Assembly (NCBI GenBank): GCA_943789455.1
Contig: CALSUE010000007.1
Location: forward strand, 1-64,000
Direction of reading: 5' to 3'
Origin: an uncultured Flavobacteriaceae bacterium
Lineage (GTDB): Bacteria; Bacteroidota; Bacteroidia; Flavobacteriales; Flavobacteriaceae
DNA: 64,000 bases
The notes below the pieces were generated by a model that saw only the letters and a list, made by a program, of their open reading frames with translations, had not been told where the DNA came from and ran no database searches. This document shows positions 19,328 through 28,996 of this stretch, one piece after another (position 1 is the stretch's first letter; every line of letters begins with the position of its first letter). A program made the position numbers and the translations under genes.

Positions 19328-20839
19328 ATGAAGCACCTTAGAAAAAATGTTTTCTATCCTCCAATACTTCTTATTTTTTGTACAATTCTATTCAGTCAAA
19401 TTAACAATGACTTATTTTCAACAAGTATTTCAAAATTGAATACTTGGATTTTAGAAAACTTTGGTTTCTTATTCTCCTGGAGTAGCTTTTTCTTTCTTGT
19501 ACTGTTATTAATTACCTATTTTTCTCCACTTGCTCAAGTAAAGATTGGGGGCAAAAATGCCAAACCCATTCTAAGTAAATCTAGATGGTTTGCCATCAGT
19601 ACCTGTACAACTATTGCTACAGGAATTCTTTTCTGGGGATGTGCAGAACCTCTTTTCCATTATGCAAACCCACCCATATCAACAATTCCTCCTACATCAG
19701 ATGCCTCCATGGGGTTTTCTATATCTACTATGTTTATGCATTGGTCATTTACACCCTATGCCATATACTGTGTAGCCGGGTTAGTTTTTGCCTTATCTTT
19801 TTACAATTTAAAAAGAAAGTTTAGTGTAGCTTCGTTAATTCCATTTCAATTGGGAAGAATTAATAAAACAGTAGAAAGTACTATAGATGTTATTTGCCTT
19901 TATAGTCTTATTCTAGGAATGTCTGCATCACTTGGGGCTGGTATTTACTCAATAATTGGAGGACTAAATGAAGTATTTGATATCCCAAAATCTAATTTTT
20001 TAATTGGCTGTGTAGGTGCTTTTATTATTTTTAGCTTTATTCTCTCTGCAATAAGTGGGCTTCAAAAAGGAATAAAATGGCTCTCAACTCTCAATATTTT
20101 GGGGTTCATCCTTCTTGCTATATTTATTTTTTTTATTAGCTATCCTTTAGATATTTTAAAAATTGCTTTCTCTGGAATTACCGAATATCTAATCACGTTT
20201 CCGCAAAGAAGTTTAAATATTGGTTCAGGTATTTCACAAACTTGGAGATATGATTGGAGTATTTTCTATTGGGCAAATTGGTTTGCTTGGGCACCTATTG
20301 CTGCGTTGTTTCTAGGTAAAATTTCTAAGGGGTATACTGTAAGGCAATACATTAATTTTAACCTAATACTACCCTCCTTATTTGCAATTCTTTGGATTTC
20401 TATCTTTAGTGGCGCTACCCTTCACGCCAATTTAATAAGTGAAAATTCACTATTTGAAACCATGACAGCAGCAGGAGAAGAAGCTGTAATGTACGGCTTG
20501 CTCAATAAAATTTCATTTAGTAATATTACAATACCCATAACATTAATTTTAATATACATTTCATATGTAACCGCTGCAGACTCTAACATCTCTGCAATGA
20601 GTTCTATGTCTGAAAAAGAAAAAACAAATTCAACTCAGGAGGCATCAATTTTAACAAAAATTATTTGGGGGCTTGTTATTGGAGGACTTACCTATATTAT
20701 GCTATCTACAAAAGGGTTAGAAGGCATTAGAATTCTATCATTGTTTGGTGGTTTTCCTGCGCTATTCATAATTATCTTTGCTAGCATATCGCTTGTTAAG
20801 TTCTTATTCAATAAAAAACTCACAAACGTAGACTCATAA
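19328..20839 (+). CDS. BCCT-family transporter (503 aa)
   Basis: A sodium- or proton-coupled importer of quaternary ammonium compounds such as betaine, choline or carnitine, in the inner membrane. The family pattern is clear: WFAISTCTTIATGILFWGCAEPLFHYANPP near residues 87-115, then about twelve hydrophobic helices with the tryptophan-rich YWANWFAWAPIAALFLGKISKG near residue 315. There is no long C-terminal regulatory tail of the BetP type. It is separated from the sulfatase island by a terminator and from the next gene by another, so it is its own transcript. The exact substrate is not determined. Confidence 0.85.
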   Translation: MKHLRKNVFYPPILLIFCTILFSQINNDLFSTSISKLNTWILENFGFLFSWSSFFFLVLLLITYFSPLAQVKIGGKNAKPILSKSRWFAISTCTTIATGILFWGCAEPLFHYANPPISTIPPTSDASMGFSISTMFMHWSFTPYAIYCVAGLVFALSFYNLKRKFSVASLIPFQLGRINKTVESTIDVICLYSLILGMSASLGAGIYSIIGGLNEVFDIPKSNFLIGCVGAFIIFSFILSAISGLQKGIKWLSTLNILGFILLAIFIFFISYPLDILKIAFSGITEYLITFPQRSLNIGSGISQTWRYDWSIFYWANWFAWAPIAALFLGKISKGYTVRQYINFNLILPSLFAILWISIFSGATLHANLISENSLFETMTAAGEEAVMYGLLNKISFSNITIPITLILIYISYVTAADSNISAMSSMSEKEKTNSTQEASILTKIIWGLVIGGLTYIMLSTKGLEGIRILSLFGGFPALFIIIFASISLVKFLFNKKLTNVDS

Positions 20840-20883
20840 ATAATAATTACAGTATGGGTTAATGCCTAGTGCAACTGCACCAT

Positions 20884-20921
20884 AAAAAATGGCTTTATCT
20901 AATAAGATAAAGCCATTTTTA
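20884..20921. terminator. Bidirectional intrinsic terminator
   Basis: AAAAATGGCTTTATCT and AGATAAAGCCATTTTT form a 16-bp stem with a four-base loop and A/T tails on both sides. It separates the plus-strand BCCT gene from the minus-strand HhH lipoprotein gene and can serve both. Confidence 0.85.
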
Positions 20922-20959
20922 AAAATAATTTATGTGTATAAATTAAATTTGAAAAGTTG

Positions 20960-21634
20960 TTATTCTTTTATGTACACAAACCGCTCTAATCGATTAAGCT
21001 CTTTATCATCTACATACTTCCCTATTTCTTTTCTAAATTGAGCTAAGTTTTTATACGGTCTGTATTCTAAAAACTCATGAGTCATTTTTTTACCAATGCC
21101 AGGCAAGGCTTTAATATCATCTTCTGTTGAGGTATTTAATTCTACGGGTACAAAAACATAATCTAAATAACGAGCTACTTCTTGTTGGTCTACGTATTTT
21201 CCTATTTCACGTTTAAATTGTAAAATACTAGTATAAGGTCTATACTCTTCAAATTCGTGCGCCATTTTATCCCCAACTCCTGGAATCATTTTAAAAGCTT
21301 TCTCTTCTGTAGTATTAAGATTTAAGGGTAAAAATATCTTTTTAAAAAGTTCTTCTGTATTTTCTACCTCAAGAATTGCATTAAAATCTGACATGCTAAG
21401 AAAAGGTCTCGCAGCCAAAAGCTTATTAACTACGTCTGCTGATAAACCCAGAGCAACTAAATCTGATTCTGTTGCTAGATTGGCGTTTAAAACCACAACA
21501 GGTGCTGGTTTTTTTGGTACTTTAATTTTTTCAGTGTTGGTTGTGTTTGGTTTCTGCTCTGCAGTTTTATTGCAGGATACCAGAAACAAACTTAAAGTTA
21601 GGGTAATAGCAACTAGTGTACTAAATTTTTTCAT
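20960..21634 (-). CDS. Helix-hairpin-helix lipoprotein, ComEA-like (224 aa)
   Basis: The N-terminus is a lipoprotein signal (LVSC, Cys21). Three helix-hairpin-helix units follow: LNANLATESDLVALGLS, then LNLNTTEEKAFKMIPGVGDKMAHEFEEYRPY, then VELNTSTEDDIKALPGIGKKMTHEFLEYRPY. The last two share a long repeat ending REIGKYVDxxE. HhH units bind DNA backbone in ComEA-type receptors, so extracytoplasmic DNA binding is possible. The PGVG/PGIG hairpins are intact in the last two units; the first is degenerate. The start overlaps the stop of the upstream membrane protein gene by 14 bp, so the two are translationally coupled. Confidence 0.75.
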   Translation of the reverse strand: MKKFSTLVAITLTLSLFLVSCNKTAEQKPNTTNTEKIKVPKKPAPVVVLNANLATESDLVALGLSADVVNKLLAARPFLSMSDFNAILEVENTEELFKKIFLPLNLNTTEEKAFKMIPGVGDKMAHEFEEYRPYTSILQFKREIGKYVDQQEVARYLDYVFVPVELNTSTEDDIKALPGIGKKMTHEFLEYRPYKNLAQFRKEIGKYVDDKELNRLERFVYIKE

Positions 21635-22070
21635 GTTGTTGATGTTGTGTTAAAATTAAATATGAATAACCGATACATGCTAAAACAAGAAGACTCATGG
21701 GAGCTAGAGTTGGTAAAGCACCCGAAATACTTTCTAAAATAAGTTGCCAAAAACCAGCTGTTGGCTTCATGTCTTGCTCAAACTCATAGTTGGCTTGCAA
21801 GTGTAAAACCACTCCGTATACTCCGCTAAAAGAGGTAAGCAGCAACACAAGTTTAAATAAATGAATAGCTGCTTGTGATCTTCTATAAAAAAGAACACAA
21901 AAATTTATGAGTGCAGCACCTATACATATAACCGGTATTAATTGCCAAATATCTTCGTAATGGTCTAACAAGTACAATTCTAAGAGTGTACCAATCATCA
22001 TAAATAAAAGTGCTAAAACAAGTACTTGTTTTAATCGGTAAGTTTCTGAATTAACTTTTTTGCTTTGCAT
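21621..22070 (-). CDS. Four-helix membrane protein of unknown function (149 aa)
   Basis: A short basic N-terminus is followed by four hydrophobic segments (about residues 13-33, 42-60, 70-90 and 120-140). It has no charged residues typical of a transporter core and no recognised domain. Its 3' end overlaps the start of the HhH lipoprotein gene by 14 bp, which indicates a shared transcript and perhaps a shared role. Confidence 0.6.
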   Translation of the reverse strand: MQSKKVNSETYRLKQVLVLALLFMMIGTLLELYLLDHYEDIWQLIPVICIGAALINFCVLFYRRSQAAIHLFKLVLLLTSFSGVYGVVLHLQANYEFEQDMKPTAGFWQLILESISGALPTLAPMSLLVLACIGYSYLILTQHQQHEKI

Positions 22071-22145
22071 GTATGCAAAATTACATACGAATCTTCAGAA
22101 AAAAAAATTATTTAGAAATATTCTAAATAATTTATTCTGTTTAGC

Positions 22146-23366
22146 TTAGTTCTTCCAAAATGATTTAAAAAACAAGCTTTTTAAACTAAACCAAAAAGCT
22201 AATATGCCTGGAAGGTTCTTCTTGGGTAGCTTACCCTTACCTATTCGCTGTATTTGAAGTTCATACCATGGCAATTCTACACCGCCAAGCTTGTCTAAAA
22301 ATTTTATACCAATTCTAGGTATGGGTGCTTCAAATTTTTCAACTGAACCGTCAAAAATTTGATTGGCTAGTGCTGGATACAAACAAAAGGGTCTTGCCAA
22401 ACCAACAACATCTAACTTTCCGCTCGCCAAAGCGGCTTCCATAACAGACACCGATCTAAAACCTCCTGTAAGTAATAATGGGGTTTTTGTTAACTTTCTA
22501 GCTTTTTCTATGTACTCCAAAAAATAGACTTCGCGTTCTTCAGTACTTTTTTTTCGATTTCCTTTTATCATTGCTGGTCTTTCATAGGTTCCTCCAGAGA
22601 TCTCTATCAAATCCATTCCCTCATTTCCTAACAATTGAATAACTTTCATAGATTCTTCTTCTGTAAAACCTCCTCGTTGAAAATCTGCAGAATTAATTTT
22701 AATACCTACAGGGTAATCTGCACCTACCTGACGACGAATCTCTCGATAAATCTCTAATACAAAACGAGCTCTATTTTCTAATGTGCCTCCCCATTGATCT
22801 GTTCTTACATTACTGTTAGGAGATAAAAACTGACTAACCAAATACCCGTGAGCTCCATGAATTTGACAACCAGTAAATCCTGCTTCTTTACATATTCTAG
22901 CCGTAGTACCAAAACGTTTAATGATATCCCAAATTTCTTCTTCTGTTAAAGCCTTGGGCATGGTAAACATTTTTGAGGCGCCCCCCATTTTAAGTGGAAT
23001 GGCTGAAGGTGCTACCACTACTCTGTTAATTGCAGCAAAAGCCTGCCTTCCCGGATGATTAATTTGTGGCCAAATATGAACACCTGTGCCTTGAACAGAT
23101 TTTGCCCATGCCTTTAATTCCTCAAAATGTTTGTAATCTTCTACAACAACATTTCTTGCTTCACCCAATGCTTTAGTATCTACCATAACATTACCCGTAA
23201 TTAACAATCCTGGATTTCCTTTGGCCCAAACTTTATACGCATGAATTAGGCCTTTACTTGGGGCATGATGCTTGGTTCCAAAATTCTCACTCATGGCAGA
23301 TTTGGCAATTCTATTTTTTAAAATTGAACCATTGGGTAATGTAAAGGGTGAGGCAATGTGTTGCAT
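22146..23366 (-). CDS. NADH:flavin oxidoreductase, old-yellow-enzyme family (406 aa)
   Basis: An FMN-dependent TIM-barrel oxidoreductase that reduces activated C=C bonds using NAD(P)H. The family marks are an N-terminal LPNGSILKNRIAKSAMSE, INHPGRQ, GCQIHGAHGYLVSQFLSPNSNVRTDQWGG (substrate-binding His-Gly-Ala-His), VGIKINSADFQRGG, and LLLTGGFRSV followed by DVVGLARPF for FMN phosphate. There is no C-terminal Fe-S/FAD domain, so it is the single-domain form rather than 2,4-dienoyl-CoA reductase. It lies on the same strand downstream of glpF at 60 bp; the link with glycerol metabolism is unproven. Confidence 0.85.
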   Translation of the reverse strand: MQHIASPFTLPNGSILKNRIAKSAMSENFGTKHHAPSKGLIHAYKVWAKGNPGLLITGNVMVDTKALGEARNVVVEDYKHFEELKAWAKSVQGTGVHIWPQINHPGRQAFAAINRVVVAPSAIPLKMGGASKMFTMPKALTEEEIWDIIKRFGTTARICKEAGFTGCQIHGAHGYLVSQFLSPNSNVRTDQWGGTLENRARFVLEIYREIRRQVGADYPVGIKINSADFQRGGFTEEESMKVIQLLGNEGMDLIEISGGTYERPAMIKGNRKKSTEEREVYFLEYIEKARKLTKTPLLLTGGFRSVSVMEAALASGKLDVVGLARPFCLYPALANQIFDGSVEKFEAPIPRIGIKFLDKLGGVELPWYELQIQRIGKGKLPKKNLPGILAFWFSLKSLFFKSFWKN

Positions 23367-23426
23367 ATTTTTTGTGGTTTTAAAAAAGCGAAAGTAGGTA
23401 GAATTTTAGGATATAGAATGTTATTT

Positions 23427-24155
23427 TTAAGCTAAAAATAAGGCTAATAAAGCAGCCAATCCTGCTCCAATAATTGGGCCAAATACTGGCACCCATGAAT
23501 ACCCCCAGTCATTAGATGCTTTGTCTTTTATTGGTAAAATAGCGTGCATAATTCTAGGACCTAAGTCTCTTGCTGGATTTATTGCATAGCCTGTTGTGCC
23601 TCCAAGAGACAAACCAATAGCCCACACTAAAAAAGCAACAGGAAGAGCACCTAACGATCCTAAACCAACAATTTCGTTTGAATCTGCTAGTGCTGCATCT
23701 GTAAAATTTAAAATGGTAAACACCAATACAAAAGTTCCTACAATTTCTCCAATTAAATTAAAAAATGAATTTCGTATTGCAGGAGCTGTACAAAAAACAG
23801 CTTTCTTGGTGTCTCCGTCTGGCGTTGCATCAAAATGATTTTTATACACCAACCATACTACAGCGGCACCTAGCATAGCCCCTAACATTTGCGCTAAAAT
23901 ATAGGAAGGAACCAATGCCCAATCAAATTCTCCGGCAAGGGCTAAACCAACACTTACGGCAGGGTTTACGTGTGCACCGCTAAAGGGTGCGGTAACTACC
24001 ACCGCAACATATACTGCTAAAGCCCAACCAGTGGTTACTACGATCCATCCACTATTGTTTCCTATGGTTTTATTCAATTCTACATTGGCTACTACACCGC
24101 CTCCTAAAATAATGAGTAAGGCAGTTCCAATAATTTCTGCAATAAATGGTGTCAT
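23427..24155 (-). CDS. glpF: Glycerol uptake facilitator, aquaglyceroporin
   Basis: A six-helix MIP-family channel of 242 residues. Both pore loops are present: SGAHVNPAVSVG and GYAINPARDLGPR, with the Asp after NPAR that typifies glycerol facilitators over water channels. It lets glycerol diffuse across the inner membrane, to be trapped by the kinase encoded upstream. It follows glpK by 11 bp, so the two form an operon. No glpD is present nearby. Confidence 0.92.
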   Translation of the reverse strand: MTPFIAEIIGTALLIILGGGVVANVELNKTIGNNSGWIVVTTGWALAVYVAVVVTAPFSGAHVNPAVSVGLALAGEFDWALVPSYILAQMLGAMLGAAVVWLVYKNHFDATPDGDTKKAVFCTAPAIRNSFFNLIGEIVGTFVLVFTILNFTDAALADSNEIVGLGSLGALPVAFLVWAIGLSLGGTTGYAINPARDLGPRIMHAILPIKDKASNDWGYSWVPVFGPIIGAGLAALLALFLA

Positions 24156-24166
24156 GGTTTTCTGTT

Positions 24167-25666
24167 TTATTTATTAATTTTTGTCCAGTACTCTAATGCT
24201 TCAATGGCTTTGTACCAGCCTTTAATTTGTTGCTCTATGGTTACTCTCGAGTGGCTTGGGGTGAATGTGGTATCTATCTGCCAAATGTCTTGAATTTCTT
24301 CTGGGCTTTCCCAATACCCAACGGCCAAACCTGCTAAAAAGGCGGCTCCCATAGCTGTGGTTTCTACAACTTTTGGACGAACGGTTGTGGTGTTTAACAC
24401 ATCGGATTGAAATTGCATGAGCATGTTGTTTATGGTAGCACCTCCGTCTACTCGCAGTTCTTTTACAGCGATTCCAGCATCTGCCTCCATCGCTTTTAAT
24501 ACATCCATAGTTTGAAAGGCAATTGATTCTATAGCTGCTCTAGCAATATGAGCATCTGTACTTCCTCTGGTTAACCCAAACAGGGTACCTTGTGCTTTTT
24601 GATTCCAATGCGGAGCCCCCAAACCTGCAAAGGCAGGCACAAAATAAACACCTTCAGAACTTGAAACAGAACTGGCTAAGGCCTCTACTTCTTGAGAAGT
24701 TCTAATTATTTTTAAACCGTCACGTAACCACTGAACAACAGCTCCTGCAATAAAGATACTCCCTTCTAATGCATAGTGTGTTTTGCCATTAATTTTCCAA
24801 GCAACTGTGGTTAATAAATTATTTTTAGAGATAATTGGTTTTTCACCAATATTCATAAGCATAAAACATCCTGTTCCGTAGGTGTTTTTTACCATTCCTT
24901 TTTTGGTACACATCTGACCAAAAAGGGCGGCTTGCTGATCTCCTGCAATTCCCGAAATAGGTATTTTTTCTCCAAAAAATGATGGCTTTGTAGAGGCATA
25001 TACCTCACTTGATTGTTTTACTTGAGGTAACATACTTTTTGGAATCCTAAATAATGCTAATAATTCTTCATCCCAATCCATGGTATGAATATTAAATAGC
25101 ATTGTTCTGGAGGCATTGGTAACATCGGTTACATGTTGCTCTCCTTTTGTAAAATTCCAAATTAACCACGCATCTATAGTTCCTAATATTAAATCTCCAG
25201 CCTCTGCTCGTTCTCTAACACCTTCTACATGATCTAAAATCCAAGTTACTTTTGTAGCTGAAAAATAAGCATCGATAACTAAACCCGTTTTTTCTCTAAT
25301 CATCTCACTCTTTCCCATAGCTTTGAGTTCATCACAAAAATCTGAGGTTCTTTTGTCTTGCCAAACAATAGCATTGTATACTGGCTTGCCAGTTTTTCTA
25401 TCCCAAACCACAATGGTTTCACGCTGATTGGTAATACCAATTCCTGAGATATTGTTGGCACTTAAACCTTCTTTAGTGATGGCCTCAGCCGCAACACCAA
25501 CTTGAGTTGACCAAATTTCGTTTGGGTCATGTTCTACCCATCCTGGCTGTGGAAAATATTGTGTGAATTCTTTCTGAGCAATAGAGACGATGCTTCCTTG
25601 TTTATCAAAAATTATAGCTCTTGAACTAGTAGTTCCCTGATCTAGGGATAAAATATATTTTTTCAT
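24167..25666 (-). CDS. glpK: Glycerol kinase
   Basis: An FGGY-family kinase of 499 residues that converts glycerol and ATP to glycerol-3-phosphate in the cytoplasm. It begins [18 protein letters not shown] (phosphate-binding loop of the actin-like fold), has [44 protein letters not shown] and the FGGY-type end [14 protein letters not shown]. The length matches glycerol kinases from many bacteria. It is the first gene of the glpKF unit, transcribed away from the PAS gene at 25804. Confidence 0.96.
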   Translation of the reverse strand: MKKYILSLDQGTTSSRAIIFDKQGSIVSIAQKEFTQYFPQPGWVEHDPNEIWSTQVGVAAEAITKEGLSANNISGIGITNQRETIVVWDRKTGKPVYNAIVWQDKRTSDFCDELKAMGKSEMIREKTGLVIDAYFSATKVTWILDHVEGVRERAEAGDLILGTIDAWLIWNFTKGEQHVTDVTNASRTMLFNIHTMDWDEELLALFRIPKSMLPQVKQSSEVYASTKPSFFGEKIPISGIAGDQQAALFGQMCTKKGMVKNTYGTGCFMLMNIGEKPIISKNNLLTTVAWKINGKTHYALEGSIFIAGAVVQWLRDGLKIIRTSQEVEALASSVSSSEGVYFVPAFAGLGAPHWNQKAQGTLFGLTRGSTDAHIARAAIESIAFQTMDVLKAMEADAGIAVKELRVDGGATINNMLMQFQSDVLNTTTVRPKVVETTAMGAAFLAGLAVGYWESPEEIQDIWQIDTTFTPSHSRVTIEQQIKGWYKAIEALEYWTKINK

Positions 25667-25803
25667 AATTTTTAAAGATAAATAAATATTTTTTGATGGT
25701 GCCCAATGCTTTACAAGAATGTTAAACGATGCAAATTACTTTTTAATAAATTGAGGTTTCAATATATTTGTACTATATAAGTATTTAGTTTAAAGCAAAA
25801 AAA

Positions 25804-26370
25804 ATGAAATATAACATCTCTAATATGATGTCTCTAGATATATATTTAGATTCTGTTCAGCATTCTGATTATACTAAGATTATCTCAGAAACATCTACAA
25901 TAGACCAGAGCATTATGCCGCTTAAAAGTTGGGATATTTTTAGTGAAGACTTTAGTACAACGATACAGAATTCTAAAACTTTGAAAGATATAGAATTTGT
26001 AAAGTCTTTTGCCAGAAAATCTAAGTGGAAAAATAAAATTGATGGTATTTTTGAAAATGAAGATTTCGAAGCGCTAATTATTACTGACATCAATCAAAAG
26101 ATACTTTGGGTAAATAATGGCTTTACTGAAATGACTGGTTACTCTAAAAAGTTTGCACTAAACAAAACTCCAAATTTTTTACAAGGTGAAAATACTCAGA
26201 GAACAACTAAAAAGAGGATTAGAACTAAACTCGGACTTCTTGAACCTTTTACTGAGGTAATTACCAACTACAGAAAAGATAATACTCCATATAAATGTGA
26301 GGTGAAAATTATTCCTTTATACAAAGAAAAAGTAACTCATTTTTTAGCCATAGAGAAAAAAGTTGTTTAA
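25804..26370 (+). CDS. PAS-domain protein, LOV-like without the photoactive Cys (188 aa)
   Basis: The first 80 residues have no recognised domain. Residues of about 85-188 form a PAS domain: EALIITDINQKILWVNNGFTEMTGYS, then NKTPNFLQGENT, then ITNYRKDNTPYKCEVKIIPL. The layout matches LOV photosensors, in which GxNCRFLQ carries the flavin-binding Cys; here the Cys position is Pro (TPNFLQG). A flavin-Cys adduct is therefore impossible. There is no kinase or other output domain, so it may act as a signal adaptor. It is divergent from glpK. Confidence 0.75.
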   Translation: MKYNISNMMSLDIYLDSVQHSDYTKIISETSTIDQSIMPLKSWDIFSEDFSTTIQNSKTLKDIEFVKSFARKSKWKNKIDGIFENEDFEALIITDINQKILWVNNGFTEMTGYSKKFALNKTPNFLQGENTQRTTKKRIRTKLGLLEPFTEVITNYRKDNTPYKCEVKIIPLYKEKVTHFLAIEKKVV

Positions 26371-26379
26371 TTCTTCTGT

Positions 26380-26868
26380 ATGAGAAATTACATTTATTTT
26401 TTCTTTGCACTTTTTATTTTTGGTTGTTTATCAATCAAAGAGGTGTCAATAAATAAGGCAAATTCTCACTTCAAAGTTGTTACTACGCCAATCTTAGTTA
26501 AAAAAGATACCATTTACGTTAATGAGCTTCGTTTTTATAAGATAAAATCTGCCAGGGATGGAATGAAACTTATGTATCTAAACTTTGGTAAATGGAACAA
26601 AAAAACAAAAGGCATACATCAAAAAAATATGAATAGTTTTATATGGGAAAATGTAAAGCTACTAGATGAAAATAATAATTTGTTTACAGTAGTGGCCGAC
26701 GGTGCTGAAACTGAAACAGATTTTTTTGCCTCTATTAAAATTTTTGATGATACTCAAAAAGATTGCCTTTTAGAAAATTATATTTACCAACAAAAATTGA
26801 TAAAAGTTTTGACCACCAAAATGAGTAATCAAAAAATAAAAAAGGTAGATTATACGATTTTCAACTAA
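26380..26868 (+). CDS. Hypothetical lipoprotein (162 aa)
   Basis: The start MRNYIYFFFALFIFGC has a hydrophobic core and a lipobox ending FGC (Cys16). The mature part is lysine- and asparagine-rich, probably beta-rich, with no recognised domain. It starts 9 bp after the PAS gene, so they may be co-transcribed. It ends 18 bp from the convergent acylase gene. Confidence 0.6.
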   Translation: MRNYIYFFFALFIFGCLSIKEVSINKANSHFKVVTTPILVKKDTIYVNELRFYKIKSARDGMKLMYLNFGKWNKKTKGIHQKNMNSFIWENVKLLDENNNLFTVVADGAETETDFFASIKIFDDTQKDCLLENYIYQQKLIKVLTTKMSNQKIKKVDYTIFN

Positions 26869-26886
26869 ACTAATTTTACAAAACGC

Positions 26887-28944
26887 CTACTTTGGAGCAT
26901 ATACTCTTTTTGCTGTTTTCATAACATCTGATCGATCGAATGACATTGTTTTTGTTTCAAAATTTGAATACAGTTCCATCTGATCTGTGTAATGAGGACT
27001 TTCTGGCCTGCGGCTATTTCCAAAAGAAATTACAGATTCAAAATAGGTTTTATTTGGGGTAAACCTAACTAACCCAATGTAAGATTCTCCATGAGTAATT
27101 TTAATTTTCCCATCCTTGTAGGGTTGCCCTCTCATAGCAGTTACCACATCTGGAAGTCCAAAAATGGGAAGCTCTTTATCTCCTCTTACTAATTTTTGAA
27201 ATTCACCAAGTTGAATTCGTTCTGCATTAAAATACGTTTTTAAATGCGCTTTTGTAATTTTTAAAGCTTCATATAAAGCCTCTTTTGTAAAAACCCTATC
27301 TTTTCCAAGTTGATAATAAAAAGGGGTTAACTGATAATATAAAGAAGCATATGCACCAGCTCCATAGGATGTTGGATTGGTAATTCTATCCCAATTTTGA
27401 ATGTCAGTTAATAAGGTGCTTACTTCCGGATAATCGGCTACCTTCATGTCAAACAATGGATTTAAATCCATGTAGTTATATTGTAAAGGTGTTGGTAATT
27501 GATGATCGTATTTAATGCGTTTAAAACGTTTATAATCTATTCGCTCTTCTTCCTCTAACAACTGTAAAAGCCTAGTTGAGCGGTTATTATCATAGGTTTC
27601 AAAATTCATTTCTTTGGCAAAATTTTCAGCAATTGGATTGTCTGCCTCACTAGAGGATTTAAAAGGGCTATGATTGGCATTATAGACAAAACCAGATTTA
27701 GGCTTAACCACCTGTGGTAAATCTTTAATATCATAATAACTATCCCACAAGGTTTCTTTAGTATTTCCAGGAACAACATCTGTCCAGTCATAGCCTTTTG
27801 CTCTTATAGGAATTTTACCATTTGAAATGTAAAAAATTGTATCGTTTCTATCTGCATACCCAATATTATATCCTGGCAATGCTTTCATTTCTAAAGCTTC
27901 ATAAAATTCTGAAAAATTAGTAGCTTTATTCATTTTCCACCACTGCTCTATGGCTGTAATATTTGTGGTACTTGGAGTTCTTACAGAATAAACCCCGGTT
28001 TTATTTTTTAATGTTGGACCGTAAATACTTTTATAAAACTTTTTCTTAATTGGTATATTTATTCCAAGAAATTTTACAGTAAGTTTTGCTTTAAATTTTT
28101 CTAATGTATAGGGTTTACCATCAACCAAATAAATATCTTTTTTCTTTGGATGCATCTGAAGCGCAAATACATCTGCTTTGTCTGGATAGTTTACGGTATG
28201 GGTCCATCCTAAATATTCGTTTGCACCAGTAAGTATACAAGGTGTGCCAGGAAATGCAGCTCCAATAATATTGGTACCCTCTTCACTTACCAAATGTGCC
28301 TCATACCATGAGGTTGGCCCCTCTAATGGTTGATGTGTATTAATGGCCAAGAATGTTTCATCTGAACCGGTTCTATTTCTACTAACAGCAATAAAATTTG
28401 ATCCTTTACTATCTTCTTCAATTTTGTAAGGCCAAGACAAACTGTTATTTACAATGCCACTAACTAGTTTATCTGCTTCATTAGAAATAAAAAGTTGCAA
28501 TTGCGTGTAGCGAAGTAATTTTTTTACGGTAAGAGGAAAAAGCTTTTTCTCTAAAATTTCTTCTGGATGTTTTTTAGAATATGCATTTAAACCGGCTGCA
28601 AAGGCCTCTGCTAGGGCTATAAATTTTTTATCGAGGGTGTTGTAGTATTTATTAACTGTTTCTTCAGATTGAATTAATTGTGTTAAAAAATCGGCTCCGG
28701 CACCTTTTAAACCAATGAGTTTCCCCAGCAATCCGTTACCCGCTAAATAGCCCTCTTGAATAAGTTTAAAATGGTCTTCTGCTTGTGCCCAGGCAAAGCC
28801 ATAAGCTACCTCAGCATCTGTAGGTGCATAAATATGAGGGACACCATAATTATCTCTTACAATTTCTATGTGGTCTGGGTTAATTTGAGAGAAGCTAGTA
28901 AAGCTAGCACTTAAAAAAAGGAGGGTATATACTATTTTTTTCAT
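26887..28944 (-). CDS. Penicillin acylase family protein (685 aa)
   Basis: A secreted N-terminal-nucleophile amidase, made as a precursor that cleaves itself to expose a catalytic serine. Signal peptide about residues 1-19 (ending SFSQ). The alpha subunit region has VRDNYGVPHIYA and DAEVAYGFAWAQAEDHF; the nucleophile is Ser182 in KGSNFIAVS, where cleavage after Gly181 is expected. Then INTHQPLEGPTSWYEAHL, and conserved WTHTVN downstream. Family members hydrolyse amides such as beta-lactams, N-acyl-homoserine lactones or aculeacin; the substrate cannot be read from sequence. Length is normal. Confidence 0.88.
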   Translation of the reverse strand: MKKIVYTLLFLSASFTSFSQINPDHIEIVRDNYGVPHIYAPTDAEVAYGFAWAQAEDHFKLIQEGYLAGNGLLGKLIGLKGAGADFLTQLIQSEETVNKYYNTLDKKFIALAEAFAAGLNAYSKKHPEEILEKKLFPLTVKKLLRYTQLQLFISNEADKLVSGIVNNSLSWPYKIEEDSKGSNFIAVSRNRTGSDETFLAINTHQPLEGPTSWYEAHLVSEEGTNIIGAAFPGTPCILTGANEYLGWTHTVNYPDKADVFALQMHPKKKDIYLVDGKPYTLEKFKAKLTVKFLGINIPIKKKFYKSIYGPTLKNKTGVYSVRTPSTTNITAIEQWWKMNKATNFSEFYEALEMKALPGYNIGYADRNDTIFYISNGKIPIRAKGYDWTDVVPGNTKETLWDSYYDIKDLPQVVKPKSGFVYNANHSPFKSSSEADNPIAENFAKEMNFETYDNNRSTRLLQLLEEEERIDYKRFKRIKYDHQLPTPLQYNYMDLNPLFDMKVADYPEVSTLLTDIQNWDRITNPTSYGAGAYASLYYQLTPFYYQLGKDRVFTKEALYEALKITKAHLKTYFNAERIQLGEFQKLVRGDKELPIFGLPDVVTAMRGQPYKDGKIKITHGESYIGLVRFTPNKTYFESVISFGNSRRPESPHYTDQMELYSNFETKTMSFDRSDVMKTAKRVYAPK

Positions 28945-28996
28945 AAGGTTATGATATCATAACATAAGTAGATTTTTACTGCTTATGTTGAATGGG

